The notes beneath the pieces are model-generated. The model ran no database searches, was not told the origin of the DNA, and was given only the letters and a program-made list of their open reading frames with translations. The position numbers and the translations under genes are program-made. Shown in pieces: positions 43,471 to 52,527 of a DNA stretch of 64,000 bases. The stretch comes from JAAYTL01 sp031460505 (GTDB lineage: Bacteria > Bacillota > Clostridia > Tissierellales > Tissierellaceae): the NCBI GenBank assembly GCA_031460505.1, contig JAVKTT010000005.1:124001-188000 (forward strand), written 5' to 3'. Numbering within the stretch: the stretch's first letter is position 1; every line of letters starts with the position of its first letter.

Positions 43471-43500
43471 ATTATAACATAAATTTACCGTTCTTGTAAA
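43471..43500 (-). promoter_or_regulatory. Promoter upstream of the second c-di-AMP riboswitch
   Basis: On the minus strand TTTACA (43495-43500) and TATAAT (43471-43476) are 18 bases apart, with the riboswitch starting about 33 bases downstream. Confidence 0.6.
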
Positions 43501-43560
43501 GAATATATATAAAAATTCCCACCCTAGTTAGCAAACAATAGAGTAGAAATTTTCAGGTTT

Positions 43561-43779
43561 TTACAGATTTCTTAACTTTATTTCATCATCTGTTACTACA
43601 TCTACATAAGAATATAATAGTTCATCTTCTGCTCCACAACTTGTTTGGTAATACCAATCTTTTACTGCTTTTTCTGTTTCTTGATCTGTTGGTCTAATAT
43701 TGTGAGGGTAAATGGCAATTAATTCACCAGTTTCTTTAGATCTTAAGCCTACCTTTTTGGCATCTTTAAATTTTTTCAT
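43561..43779 (-). CDS. Small protein of unknown function
   Basis: This 72-residue protein starts at an ATG behind AGGAGAG. It is charged and soluble (KKVGLRSKETGELIAIYPHN, then DWYYQTSCGAEDELLYSYVD) with one Cys and no membrane segment. I do not recognise the family. It follows the first gerA operon in the same direction, 44 bases after gerAB, and could be read with it. Confidence 0.65.
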   Translation of the reverse strand: MKKFKDAKKVGLRSKETGELIAIYPHNIRPTDQETEKAVKDWYYQTSCGAEDELLYSYVDVVTDDEIKLRNL

Positions 43780-43822
43780 AAGATCACTCTCCTATTCTTA
43801 TTATTACCCAAATTTGTAGTCA

Positions 43823-44938
43823 CTAAATATGAGACGATTTGTTTTCTATTGATTTCCGTCTAATAAAATATACAATACATGTTATGGAAGGAAGAATTAT
43901 ACCAAAAATAACGAATAATATATTCAAAATCCAATCAATATACTTTTTCAAAATAATTACAGACATTATATTTAAAATATAAAATGTTGCGATACTTGCG
44001 ATTATACCAATTATTATCAGTATAATTTTTTCTTTGTTGTCCTTATTAAATATGGCCCTAAAAGCCAATACACTAAGTAATAAAGCTGTGCATAGTCTTG
44101 ATATACTAGTTATTAACCAGGAAATAACTGCAATCAAATCTATCCTTTCAAATACATCAAATACATTTATTGATCTTGCAAAATGTAAAAAAGGAAAATT
44201 ACAATGCCTCATATAATCGACTCCAAGTGTTAATTGACATACTACTATAATAATTGCTATTATAACTAAAGAATAAATCGTAGATTTAGTGAAAATTTTA
44301 TTTATATCCTCCTTATTTTCTAAGTATGGTATGAGCATAGTCAATGTAAATATCTCAACAAAATACAAGGACAATTCCATAGCTCCTAAGTTAATATCTG
44401 TTAAAGTTGAATCCGCTAGAATTGGCAATAATAGATTATACTCAAAATTACTTACTCCTAAAACTATCAAAAATCCAATAATAAAAAATGTGATTGGCGT
44501 AAGTATTTCTGCCGTTCTTAATGCTGTATATACTCCTCTAGATACACAGTATACAGCCGTCAACATCATTCCAAAAACTATTACACCTTGAGAAGTATCA
44601 GGCAATATTGAAGTAGCCACTAGTTCTGTTTGTATTGTAGCACCATCTATAACTTGAATAATAAAAAACAATCCATATAAAACTCCGATAACTTTGCCTA
44701 TTCCTATCCCATAAATTTTCTCAAGATAATCAATTATGCACATATCTTTAAATTTATTTGCTAAAAAAAGCAAGGGAATCATAAATATATGTATATATAA
44801 TATAGAAAGTAGTACAATTATCCATACATCTTGGTTATAAGGACGGATATTGATAGTAGGCATTACTGAAATAACAGTTGCTACTCTCGTTAAAGTCATC
44901 AGTGCTATTAGTTGCCTTGAAGTAACTTTTTCAACCAA
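43823..44938 (-). CDS. Spore germination receptor permease subunit (GerAB family)
   Basis: This 371-residue protein with about 10 membrane helices belongs to the GerAB/APC-like spore germination permeases (VTSRQLIALMTLTRVATVIS at the start, YLEKIYGIGIGKVIGVLYGL). GerAB-type subunits bind the germinant in the spore inner membrane. It appears to start with TTG at 44938, with GGAG 10 bases upstream, and directly follows gerAC. It completes the A-C-B receptor operon. Confidence 0.92.
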   Translation of the reverse strand: MVEKVTSRQLIALMTLTRVATVISVMPTINIRPYNQDVWIIVLLSILYIHIFMIPLLFLANKFKDMCIIDYLEKIYGIGIGKVIGVLYGLFFIIQVIDGATIQTELVATSILPDTSQGVIVFGMMLTAVYCVSRGVYTALRTAEILTPITFFIIGFLIVLGVSNFEYNLLLPILADSTLTDINLGAMELSLYFVEIFTLTMLIPYLENKEDINKIFTKSTIYSLVIIAIIIVVCQLTLGVDYMRHCNFPFLHFARSINVFDVFERIDLIAVISWLITSISRLCTALLLSVLAFRAIFNKDNKEKIILIIIGIIASIATFYILNIMSVIILKKYIDWILNILFVIFGIILPSITCIVYFIRRKSIENKSSHI

Positions 44939-44939
44939 G

Positions 44940-46160
44940 TTATTTCTTCTCCTTCCTTATATTTGTAGGTGTATTCATAAGTCCAGCTCTTATCATATCT
45001 GTCTTAACATTAATAGTGTAGCTTATCTCCGGAAATATACTGTCCCAGTCATCTTTAATTTCTCTCCATAAATCAGGATATTTAATATGAACCAAATTAC
45101 TTATACTGAATGTATCAATTTTGTAAACCTTCTGTGCTTTATTCATAGTAGTTTCAATTAATTCCCTAACTTTATTGGAACAAGCTAATTCAACCTGATA
45201 ATAAATATCCTTTTTAATAATATCTAATCCCTTTGTATCTTCCATCAAAGCACCTTTTATATTTACATCTATAAGCAAATGCAATTTCTCATCAATAAGT
45301 TCAACTTCCTTTTTAGTATTACTATTTTTTACTTCAAACACAGAATACTTTCCTCTATTGGCTATAAACTCATTATTTCTTATAATTTCATCTGGTGTAT
45401 CAAATACAATCAATCCATTTTCAAATTCATCCACAAGAAAATTAAATCCTTGCATTTCATCTCCATTATAAAATCCTACCAGTTTATCAATATGGAAAAC
45501 AGCACCACCCTCAACATTTAGAGCATTTTTTATCGATTTATCCTCTTCTTTATCGATTTCTAGCTGCTGAATAGACTCAACTATTGCTATAACCGGGTTA
45601 TAATTTCTTAAAGAATACTTTAAAACATTATTAATGGAAAGACTTCTTGTCTTGGAGTTAAATTTATAGTTCTCCATTAAATCATTCAAATACTTGCCAG
45701 GCGTATCACTTAAGCCACCATTAATCCCCATTACCTCATATGCCTTAGTATCCTTTGCCACAAGTAGATATGCTGATTCCCTAGGTTCATTATCATTAAT
45801 AAAAAAATTGAAATATCCTCCAATACCTCTTCTTGCAAACTCATCTCCTAAAATAACTATTCTATTATGGGCCATAAACAATTTCCTATCAAATGATAAG
45901 GTGGCATTTCTTAAGGCATCAAATACTGTCTCTCCTTTTGATTGAATATAAATGACACTGGAATCACTTGTACCACTAGTGGATGTATTGGATTGTGGTA
46001 TAATAACTTCATGAGTTACAATTATCTCCTCATCTTCTATATCTACACCTGTTGTCGTTACAATCCCCAATTCATTTACTTCACGTGAACCAACACACGA
46101 AGTCAATATTATTGATAGTATCAATATCTGAACTAGAATAATAGTTTTCCTAAATTTCAT
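44940..46160 (-). CDS. Spore germination receptor lipoprotein (GerAC family)
   Basis: This 406-residue protein begins with a lipoprotein signal peptide ending in LTSCVGSREVNELGIV, the usual GerAC start. The C-terminal domain carries the long alternating helix-strand region typical of GerAC (SNKVRELIETTMNKAQK, then YPDLWREIKDDW). It overlaps gerAA by 4 bases and ends one base before the gerAB start, showing tight coupling. It acts on the outer face of the spore inner membrane. Confidence 0.93.
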   Translation of the reverse strand: MKFRKTIILVQILILSIILTSCVGSREVNELGIVTTTGVDIEDEEIIVTHEVIIPQSNTSTSGTSDSSVIYIQSKGETVFDALRNATLSFDRKLFMAHNRIVILGDEFARRGIGGYFNFFINDNEPRESAYLLVAKDTKAYEVMGINGGLSDTPGKYLNDLMENYKFNSKTRSLSINNVLKYSLRNYNPVIAIVESIQQLEIDKEEDKSIKNALNVEGGAVFHIDKLVGFYNGDEMQGFNFLVDEFENGLIVFDTPDEIIRNNEFIANRGKYSVFEVKNSNTKKEVELIDEKLHLLIDVNIKGALMEDTKGLDIIKKDIYYQVELACSNKVRELIETTMNKAQKVYKIDTFSISNLVHIKYPDLWREIKDDWDSIFPEISYTINVKTDMIRAGLMNTPTNIRKEKK

Positions 46161-47599
46161 GCTCTTTTATTCCTTTTTCTTGAATTATTACTTGAAATAT
46201 ACTTTGGCCTATATTTAAATTCCTTAATAGGACTTCTTTTAAAGACATCCTTCATACCTTCTTTATCATATGGTGCCATAGGAAATAGATAAGGTACTCC
46301 AATAGATTTAATACTTGCTAAATGATAAGTATAAATTATTATTCCGCAAACTATGCCGTAAATCCCGAAAATAGATCCCAAAATTATTAAAAAAATCCTA
46401 TTAATAATTATAAAATCCCTCAATGTAGGATTTACGAACTCTGCAATACCAGTAGCAGATACAACAATAACCATAATTGCACTTATAACCCCTGCTTCTA
46501 CGGCTGCTTGACCTATTACCAACCCGCCAATTAGGGTTACTGTTTGACCAATTGCTTTGGGCAATCTTAATCCTGCTTCCTTCATAATTTCAAAGAACAA
46601 TATCATGAATACTGCTTCTAAAAAACTTGACAAGGGTACTCCCTCTCTTTGTCCAGCCATTGAAATCAATAATGGAGTAGGTATCATTTCTTGGTGAAAA
46701 CTTGATAGTGCAATATATATACCTACTAAAGTAATGCTTACAAACAATGAAAACACTCGAATGAATCTTAAAAAAGTTGCATATAAAGGTTTTAAATAAT
46801 AATCCTCAGCTGTCATCAAACACTCAACGAAAAGCTTAGGAACAGTCAAAGCATTTGGAGAACCATCGCATATTATCCCAATTCTACCTTCTAATATTTT
46901 GCCAGCTAATACATCAGGTCTTTCAGTATTATAGACAGTAGGCAAAAGACTCTTTGGAGCATCATCAATATACTCTTCTATATAGTTGGAATCAAGTACT
47001 ACATCAGTTTTTATTTCTTTTATTCTAGCATTTAGTTCAGCTAAAATTTCTTCATTTACAATTTCTTTAACATATACTATGGATACTTTTGTATTGGTTT
47101 CATCACCCAATACAAAATCTTCAAATACTAAGTTTTTATTTCTTATTATCCTTCTTATCAGAGTCTTATTTACAAACAAATCCTCTATAAAAGCTTCCTT
47201 TGGGCCTCTTATTACTTGCTCTGAATCTGATATAGACACACTTCTTTTTTCATACTTACATAGGTTTAATACAAAGGCCTTCTCCAAATCTTCATGAAAC
47301 AATGCTACATGTCCATCTATGATTTCACTAATAACCTCACTAAATCTGGATACTTCTTTTATTGCAGAAATATATACTGTATCTGTTATATCCATAGGAG
47401 ACACTAAGTCTTTAATCAATGGTTTCAGTATATTTTCATTTAGTGCTTCCTTATCAATAAAACCATTAATATAGCATACCATTGCTTGTGTATTACACAA
47501 AGTCTCTATCTCATGTATTGTTATGTCAGATGAATAATTAAATTGTTTTAATAGCTCTTGTTTATTTTCATGTAAATCCTTACTTATCAATAATATCAC
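46157..47599 (-). CDS. Spore germination receptor subunit (GerAA family)
   Basis: This 480-residue GerA-family protein has a soluble N-terminal part of about 250 residues and then 4-6 membrane helices. Signatures are QVIRGPKEAFIEDLFVNKTLIRRRI-like (RGPKEAFIEDLFVNKTLIRR), EGRIGIICDGSPNALTVP, and MAGQREGVPLSSFLEAVFMI. It is the first gene of the A-C-B receptor operon. The GTG start at 47599 has a poor ribosome binding site; a TTG nine bases further in is an alternative. Confidence 0.94.
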   Translation of the reverse strand: MILLISKDLHENKQELLKQFNYSSDITIHEIETLCNTQAMVCYINGFIDKEALNENILKPLIKDLVSPMDITDTVYISAIKEVSRFSEVISEIIDGHVALFHEDLEKAFVLNLCKYEKRSVSISDSEQVIRGPKEAFIEDLFVNKTLIRRIIRNKNLVFEDFVLGDETNTKVSIVYVKEIVNEEILAELNARIKEIKTDVVLDSNYIEEYIDDAPKSLLPTVYNTERPDVLAGKILEGRIGIICDGSPNALTVPKLFVECLMTAEDYYLKPLYATFLRFIRVFSLFVSITLVGIYIALSSFHQEMIPTPLLISMAGQREGVPLSSFLEAVFMILFFEIMKEAGLRLPKAIGQTVTLIGGLVIGQAAVEAGVISAIMVIVVSATGIAEFVNPTLRDFIIINRIFLIILGSIFGIYGIVCGIIIYTYHLASIKSIGVPYLFPMAPYDKEGMKDVFKRSPIKEFKYRPKYISSNNSRKRNKRA

Positions 47600-47771
47600 C
47601 CATAAATTAGCATTTTATTATATTATTTCCAATTTATGTGTAAATTATAAACAAAAAATAAATAGTAATCATAAGATTAAAATTTTTTCCAACTTATGTT
47701 TATTTCATGAATAAAAGGTCATACTAAATATGAATATTTATTTAATAATAAATTGAATGGAGGAAAATTTA

Positions 47772-47969
47772 ATGGATAGTTTAGCTTTAATATTAGTTAT
47801 TATAGGTGCTCTTAATTGGGGTTTGATATCCTTGTTTCAGTACGACCTAGTAGCCTCAATCTTTGGTGGAAGTGATGCTCTATTGAGTAGAATCGTATAT
47901 GGTCTAGTAGGATTAGCAGGGATTTATTGTATTAAATTCTTAGTGGATAGAAACAGAGTTAGAGAATGA
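47772..47969 (+). CDS. DUF378 family small membrane protein
   Basis: This 65-residue protein has two membrane helices. The signature of the DUF378 (YuzA-like) family is clear: ALILVIIGALNWGLISLFQYDLVASIFGG and RIVYGLVGLAGIY. The function is unknown. The frame opens at 47757, but GGAGG fits the ATG at 47772. It is divergent from the gerA operon and has its own terminator. Confidence 0.85.
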   Translation: MDSLALILVIIGALNWGLISLFQYDLVASIFGGSDALLSRIVYGLVGLAGIYCIKFLVDRNRVRE

Positions 47970-47973
47970 TAAT

Positions 47974-48009
47974 AAAAAAACTGATTAGATATTTTCTAAT
48001 CAGTTTTTT
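47974..48009. terminator. Terminator between DUF378 gene and ECF S-component
   Basis: A perfect stem (AAAAAACTGATTAGA/TCTAATCAGTTTTTT) with a short loop separates convergent genes. Confidence 0.92.
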
Positions 48010-48012
48010 ATC

Positions 48013-48504
48013 TTATGCTAGTTTAGTTCTTTTTAATGCATGATATAATATAACGGCTGTGATTGCACCCACCACACCTTGTATTAGATTACCTGGAACA
48101 GAAGCTAATGCAGCTTTGCCTCCATACATAAATATTTCTGCAAAATAATATCCAAATGCCATCCATATACCACCTATAGACGTAGCAAATATTGGTTTAC
48201 TTTGTCCAAGATTTGTTTCTAATAATGAGCCAGCAATATATCCCTCTAATCCTTTAACAATTAGTGTTATAGGTGCATAATGAGTATATCCTAGTAGAAT
48301 ATCTGCTAAGGCTGATCCTAATCCCCCTACTAAAAATCCACCTTTTTTACCTAGCATCATTGCAGCTATAAAAACAACCATATCTCCTAAGTTTATATAT
48401 CCGTTTGTTCCTATTGTAGGTATATGAATTACCATAGTCATTACAGTTGTTAAAGCTATTAGTGCAGCAATTCTTGTTAATGATTTTAAGTTAGTATCTC
48501 TCAT
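48013..48504 (-). CDS. ECF transporter S component
   Basis: This protein of about 163 residues with 5-6 membrane helices looks like the substrate-binding S component of an energy-coupling-factor vitamin importer. The typical region is INLGDMVVFIAAMMLGKKGGFLVGGLGSALADILLGY. The ATPases and T component are not nearby, as is usual for group II ECF systems that share a module. The vitamin (riboflavin, thiamine precursor or other) is not evident. I see no riboswitch upstream. The ATG at 48504 after GGAGGGG is preferred to the upstream frame start at 48594. Confidence 0.85.
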   Translation of the reverse strand: MRDTNLKSLTRIAALIALTTVMTMVIHIPTIGTNGYINLGDMVVFIAAMMLGKKGGFLVGGLGSALADILLGYTHYAPITLIVKGLEGYIAGSLLETNLGQSKPIFATSIGGIWMAFGYYFAEIFMYGGKAALASVPGNLIQGVVGAITAVILYHALKRTKLA

Positions 48505-48693
48505 CAATACCCCTCCTATTTGTATGGGTACAATTGTTTTATGTATCCGAAGTGTATCTATTATCATAGTAACACTTTCAAAGTGTTTTTGCAATAGTTT
48601 TTTGAAAAATCATGCAAAAATACTGTCTACATTAGATACCACTAAAAATATCATTTTATCCATTTTGTCATTCATGCTCTCAAAGTGACATCC

Positions 48694-49827
48694 TTATTCT
48701 ATGGTTTTTGTTGTATTTTGGCTGCCGTCTATAGTAACATCAACATTAATAACAATGTCTATATTCTTAAATATCTGATCATCAATCACTTTATTATCAA
48801 AGTTTCTAAATTTCCTTTCTATTTTTTGCTGAACATCTAATATATCTATTCCTTTTTTCTGAAACTTCCTATAAAAGTCCTCACCATCATTTTTTATATT
48901 CTCTTCAATTACCCTTTCTACATCCTCTCTTACTGTTTTGTCTAATAAGTCTAATACACCACTGACTGCACGTATAGAATAAATAAAATCTATATCATAT
49001 ACAAGAGTCAATTGTTCATCTATAGTCTCTAGACTCTCTTTAGTTTTAATTCTCAATGATTCAACCGTAATTCTTGCTCCTGTAGCTGGATAAATAACAG
49101 TATAAGAGCCTATTAGGTTTTTGTCACGATTAAAAAGCACTTTATATATTGGGATATCTGCTAAATTAAGCTTATCAACCATTTTACTATCTTTCATAAC
49201 AGCAGCTCCAGAAATCACCAACCTGTTTTCTGTAGGATGGCCTTTTATATCTATTATCGGTAGTAGACTTACTCTACTACCCTTCATTCTTTCATTTAAA
49301 TAGTCATTAGCTCTAATGGATAATATACGAGCTTCATCTTTTTGAAATATCAATATATCTTCTAGCCAAATACCTAAAAACTCTTCATCCTCCATCTGTG
49401 TATTAAAAAACTCTTCAGGATCAGATGCACAGATAAATAAGAAAACCTTATTTGTAATATCTTGGTCTCTTTCTAGAGAACCTATTACCTGTTCTATACC
49501 TTTTGTTCTAGCTACATCTTCGGTTAAACCAACAGCCCTAGCAACGTCGTACTTAATTGGATATGTTGCTGAGCTCTGCATATTTGAAAATGCTTCATAA
49601 TAAGAATCTCCTTCTGCCTTAAGCACAATTCTTTTAACCAACCCGCTTTCTTCAGAATTACCCCTATCAGATGCAAAAAACTCTTCGTATAAGACAAGCT
49701 TTCCATCAGCTTCTTCATCTAATATGAACATAGTTGAGAAATAAACCCTGTTCATATCCAAATAAGAAAAACAACCACTAAGAAAAACCATCATTATAAT
49801 TAGAGAAGTAATTTTCATTTTCTTCAT
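48694..49827 (-). CDS. Spore germination receptor lipoprotein (GerAC family), second locus
   Basis: This 377-residue protein has a lipoprotein signal ending in VFLSGCFSYLDMNRVYF. The domain layout is that of GerAC, though quite diverged from the first copy; the C-terminal part has REDVERVIEENIKNDGEDFYR and GIDILDVQQKIERKF. It overlaps the gerAA-type gene upstream by 4 bases. The permease partner is divergent at 51353. Confidence 0.87.
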   Translation of the reverse strand: MKKMKITSLIIMMVFLSGCFSYLDMNRVYFSTMFILDEEADGKLVLYEEFFASDRGNSEESGLVKRIVLKAEGDSYYEAFSNMQSSATYPIKYDVARAVGLTEDVARTKGIEQVIGSLERDQDITNKVFLFICASDPEEFFNTQMEDEEFLGIWLEDILIFQKDEARILSIRANDYLNERMKGSRVSLLPIIDIKGHPTENRLVISGAAVMKDSKMVDKLNLADIPIYKVLFNRDKNLIGSYTVIYPATGARITVESLRIKTKESLETIDEQLTLVYDIDFIYSIRAVSGVLDLLDKTVREDVERVIEENIKNDGEDFYRKFQKKGIDILDVQQKIERKFRNFDNKVIDDQIFKNIDIVINVDVTIDGSQNTTKTIE

Positions 49828-51230
49828 TGTTTATCATCCTCTACTAGCATATTTCTAGTAATATCAGTTAGATCTCCTCTATAAGTAATGTCTTTAAACT
49901 TGAAAGTCTCTCTGGTTCCTAATGGATATAGAAATGGATAACCACAGCTACTTAGATTAGCAAGATGGGCAACAAAAATAACAAAACCTGTATAAAATCC
50001 TGGTAATCCAAGTGTAGCTGAGAAAAATATCAGAATTACGTTCCATGTAAACACAGCTATATAAATCTTTGGTATTAGATATGAGCAGATTGAGGTTATA
50101 CCAACTACTAATACCGTTACCTGAGATGCAATTCCAGATCTTACTGCTGCGTCCCCTAGTATCAAAGCCCCTACTATACTTAGTGTAGAACCTAATGGTT
50201 GAGGTAGCCTTACTGCCGCTTCTCTAATTATCTGAAAAAGGAAAATCATAAACAACATCTCTATTACAGTAGGAACTGGCACACCAGATCTGGTTGCTGC
50301 CATTTTAAATAAGAAAATAGAAGGTATTAACCTAAAATGATGAGTTACCAAAGCAATATATAATCCAGGTAATAAGGTTGCTAATAGAAAGGCTAAAAAC
50401 CTTAGTACTCTTCCGATGTTTGCCATATACTTATTCAAAGTATAATCATCAGCTGACATAAAGTTTTCTACAAAGAAATAAGGTGCACTTATAGCAAATG
50501 GTGAACCATCTAAAATTACCACTACCTTACCTTCTGCAATTTTTGTAGCAGCTATATCAGGTTTTTCAGTATAACCAATAGTATCAAAAGGAGTATTTTT
50601 ACTTTTTAACTTTTCTTCAAGTAGATTAGAGTGAAATACAAAATCCAAATTATTAAGACTTTCAATTTTCTCTCTTACATAGGATACAAGTTCAACAGGG
50701 GTACTTCTCTCTAAATAAAACAGAGCGACGGATGTTTTCGACTTTGTTCCCAAGAGGAACTTTTCAATCTTTAAATCCTGGGTTACTAACCTTCTCCTTA
50801 TGGCTGATATATTAACTGGTAAACTTTCTACAAAACCTTCTCGAGGACCTTTGATAACACTTTCAGAAGCTGCTATTTCAATACCCCTGACATTATAGCC
50901 TTTAACATCACAAGAGATTACATCGTCAAAGGATTTAAAAAAAATTAAAACCTCTCCACTAAGTACCAAATTTATTGCTTCTTCCAATCCATCAACTAAA
51001 GTAGTAGAAGTAATTTGGATAACTTCTTTAATCATCTGCTCTGAATTTTTTATTTCATCTTCATAATTCGTCAGTGGTACAATTATAAACTCGCTCATCA
51101 ATTCTTGATTGTTTAAACTCTCTAAATAAACAAGTGTTATCAACTCTTCATTGCACTTGATTTCTTTATATCTTAAGTCATATATATTAACAAGATTTGA
51201 TTTAAAATCACCTAGACTAAAACTTGACAT
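49824..51230 (-). CDS. Spore germination receptor subunit (GerAA family), second locus
   Basis: This protein of about 468 residues matches GerAA, with SVIKGPREGFVESLPVNISAIRRRL, EGKVVVILDGSPFAISAP, SADDYTLNKYMANIGRVLRF and the membrane helices from about residue 280. The open frame starts at 51239, but AGGGTGA fits the ATG at 51230. It is the first gene of a two-gene A-C unit. Confidence 0.93.
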   Translation of the reverse strand: MSSFSLGDFKSNLVNIYDLRYKEIKCNEELITLVYLESLNNQELMSEFIIVPLTNYEDEIKNSEQMIKEVIQITSTTLVDGLEEAINLVLSGEVLIFFKSFDDVISCDVKGYNVRGIEIAASESVIKGPREGFVESLPVNISAIRRRLVTQDLKIEKFLLGTKSKTSVALFYLERSTPVELVSYVREKIESLNNLDFVFHSNLLEEKLKSKNTPFDTIGYTEKPDIAATKIAEGKVVVILDGSPFAISAPYFFVENFMSADDYTLNKYMANIGRVLRFLAFLLATLLPGLYIALVTHHFRLIPSIFLFKMAATRSGVPVPTVIEMLFMIFLFQIIREAAVRLPQPLGSTLSIVGALILGDAAVRSGIASQVTVLVVGITSICSYLIPKIYIAVFTWNVILIFFSATLGLPGFYTGFVIFVAHLANLSSCGYPFLYPLGTRETFKFKDITYRGDLTDITRNMLVEDDKQ

Positions 51231-51352
51231 AACTATCACCCTAAGTTTATTATTTGTTATAATTATAAAATATATCCTTAATTACTAAACATTGAATTAT
51301 ATTTCATCCATTGGAAATAATCTTAACAATCTAAAGAAAAGGAGGTATACTT

Positions 51353-52456
51353 ATGGATAAGTTTAATTCAGGTCATTTTATATTCTTAATATTAGGTGTT
51401 AGTATAGTTTCATTAAAAACATATCCAAGGGTATTCCTTGAAAATGGGATGAGAGATAGCTGGATAGCGGTCATTATATCTTCAATTATAATATTTCTAC
51501 TTTTTTTATATATTATAGGTGGTTGGAAAAAATCAGAAGAAAAGAATTTTGTAAAAATCTATCAGCTTACACTTGGAAAAACATTTGGAAATATCTTTAT
51601 TTTTTTATTTATACTCACATTATTTCTCACATTAATAGAATGTGCATCTGTAGAAGCTGACTCAATGCATCAGAATATGCTCTTAGATACCCCTAAGTGG
51701 TTTTTCATTTTATATCTTATAGTGCCTGCAATATTTGTTGTAAATAAAAATATTGTGGCAATAGTGACTATAAGTATAATAGGTATAGTATTGATTATGA
51801 TAGCTGGAATTAATCTTGGATTTTTAACTATTAGTTATAAGGATTATAGAATGTTATTACCAATATTTGATGATGGAATAACATCTGGATTTTTACTATC
51901 AATACTAGAAACACTTGGATTGTATGGATTTATTTCTATTGTTCTTCCATACTTGTCTAGAATTCAGGATAAAAGAAATAAAATTACAAGAGATAGTATT
52001 ATAGCATTAATAATCTTAATACAAATGGAGATAATTTCTACGTCCGGAATACTAATGACCTTTACTCCAGAACGAGCAGTGTCAATGAATTATCCAAAAC
52101 TTTTGCAGACTCAGATGGTAAGCTACTTCCAATTCTTAGACTTCGGAGAACTATATGTAATGCTACAGATTGTTGGTGGATGGCTACTAAAATATATACT
52201 GACTTTCTATGCAATACTATTAATTCTTGAAGAATATAAAATTAGTAAAAAAAATTTAAAAATCTTTACATGTATTATTAGTGCAATGGCATATGCTGGT
52301 GCTTATTATGCATCTAGGAATTCATTCATAATGTTTGAATTACTTGACGCTTTTCAGTACATAAGTTTATTTAACTTTGTATTAGTACCTTTTGTAGTCT
52401 TTTCAATATTAAGAGTTAAAAACTATAGATCCAAAAATAAAGAAGCAAATTCCTAG
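51353..52456 (+). CDS. Spore germination receptor permease subunit (GerAB family), second locus
   Basis: This 367-residue protein with about 10 membrane helices matches the GerAB family (LILGVSIVSLKTYPRVFLEN, then IFLFILTLFLTLIECASVEA). It is transcribed away from the gerAA-gerAC pair, with about 120 bases between. It very likely supplies the B subunit of the second receptor. The strong AAGGAGG site supports the start. Confidence 0.9.
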   Translation: MDKFNSGHFIFLILGVSIVSLKTYPRVFLENGMRDSWIAVIISSIIIFLLFLYIIGGWKKSEEKNFVKIYQLTLGKTFGNIFIFLFILTLFLTLIECASVEADSMHQNMLLDTPKWFFILYLIVPAIFVVNKNIVAIVTISIIGIVLIMIAGINLGFLTISYKDYRMLLPIFDDGITSGFLLSILETLGLYGFISIVLPYLSRIQDKRNKITRDSIIALIILIQMEIISTSGILMTFTPERAVSMNYPKLLQTQMVSYFQFLDFGELYVMLQIVGGWLLKYILTFYAILLILEEYKISKKNLKIFTCIISAMAYAGAYYASRNSFIMFELLDAFQYISLFNFVLVPFVVFSILRVKNYRSKNKEANS

Positions 52457-52479
52457 GTTTCTTTATCCCTATTCTAAAA

Positions 52480-52513
52480 AATGGTTGCGAACAATAAATT
52501 GTTCGCAACCATT
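52480..52513. terminator. Terminator between gerAB and the second MATE gene
   Basis: A perfect 16-base stem (AATGGTTGCGAACAAT/ATTGTTCGCAACCATT) with a two-base spacer lies between convergent genes. Confidence 0.85.
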
Positions 52514-52527
52514 CTTGAAAGATATTT

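Larger units (their letters stand above)
43205..43560. other. Leader region of the opine-dehydrogenase-like operon
   Basis: The region contains, on the minus strand, a promoter (43471-43500), a c-di-AMP riboswitch (43308-43438) and a terminator (43270-43287). The 60 bases nearest the small gene at 43561 show nothing clear. Confidence 0.7.

Noticed and set aside
48505..48693. Possible vitamin riboswitch ahead of the ECF S-component
   Set aside because: Only a short palindrome (AACACTTTCAAAGTGTT near 48570) is seen; no TPP, FMN, cobalamin or folate core is readable.
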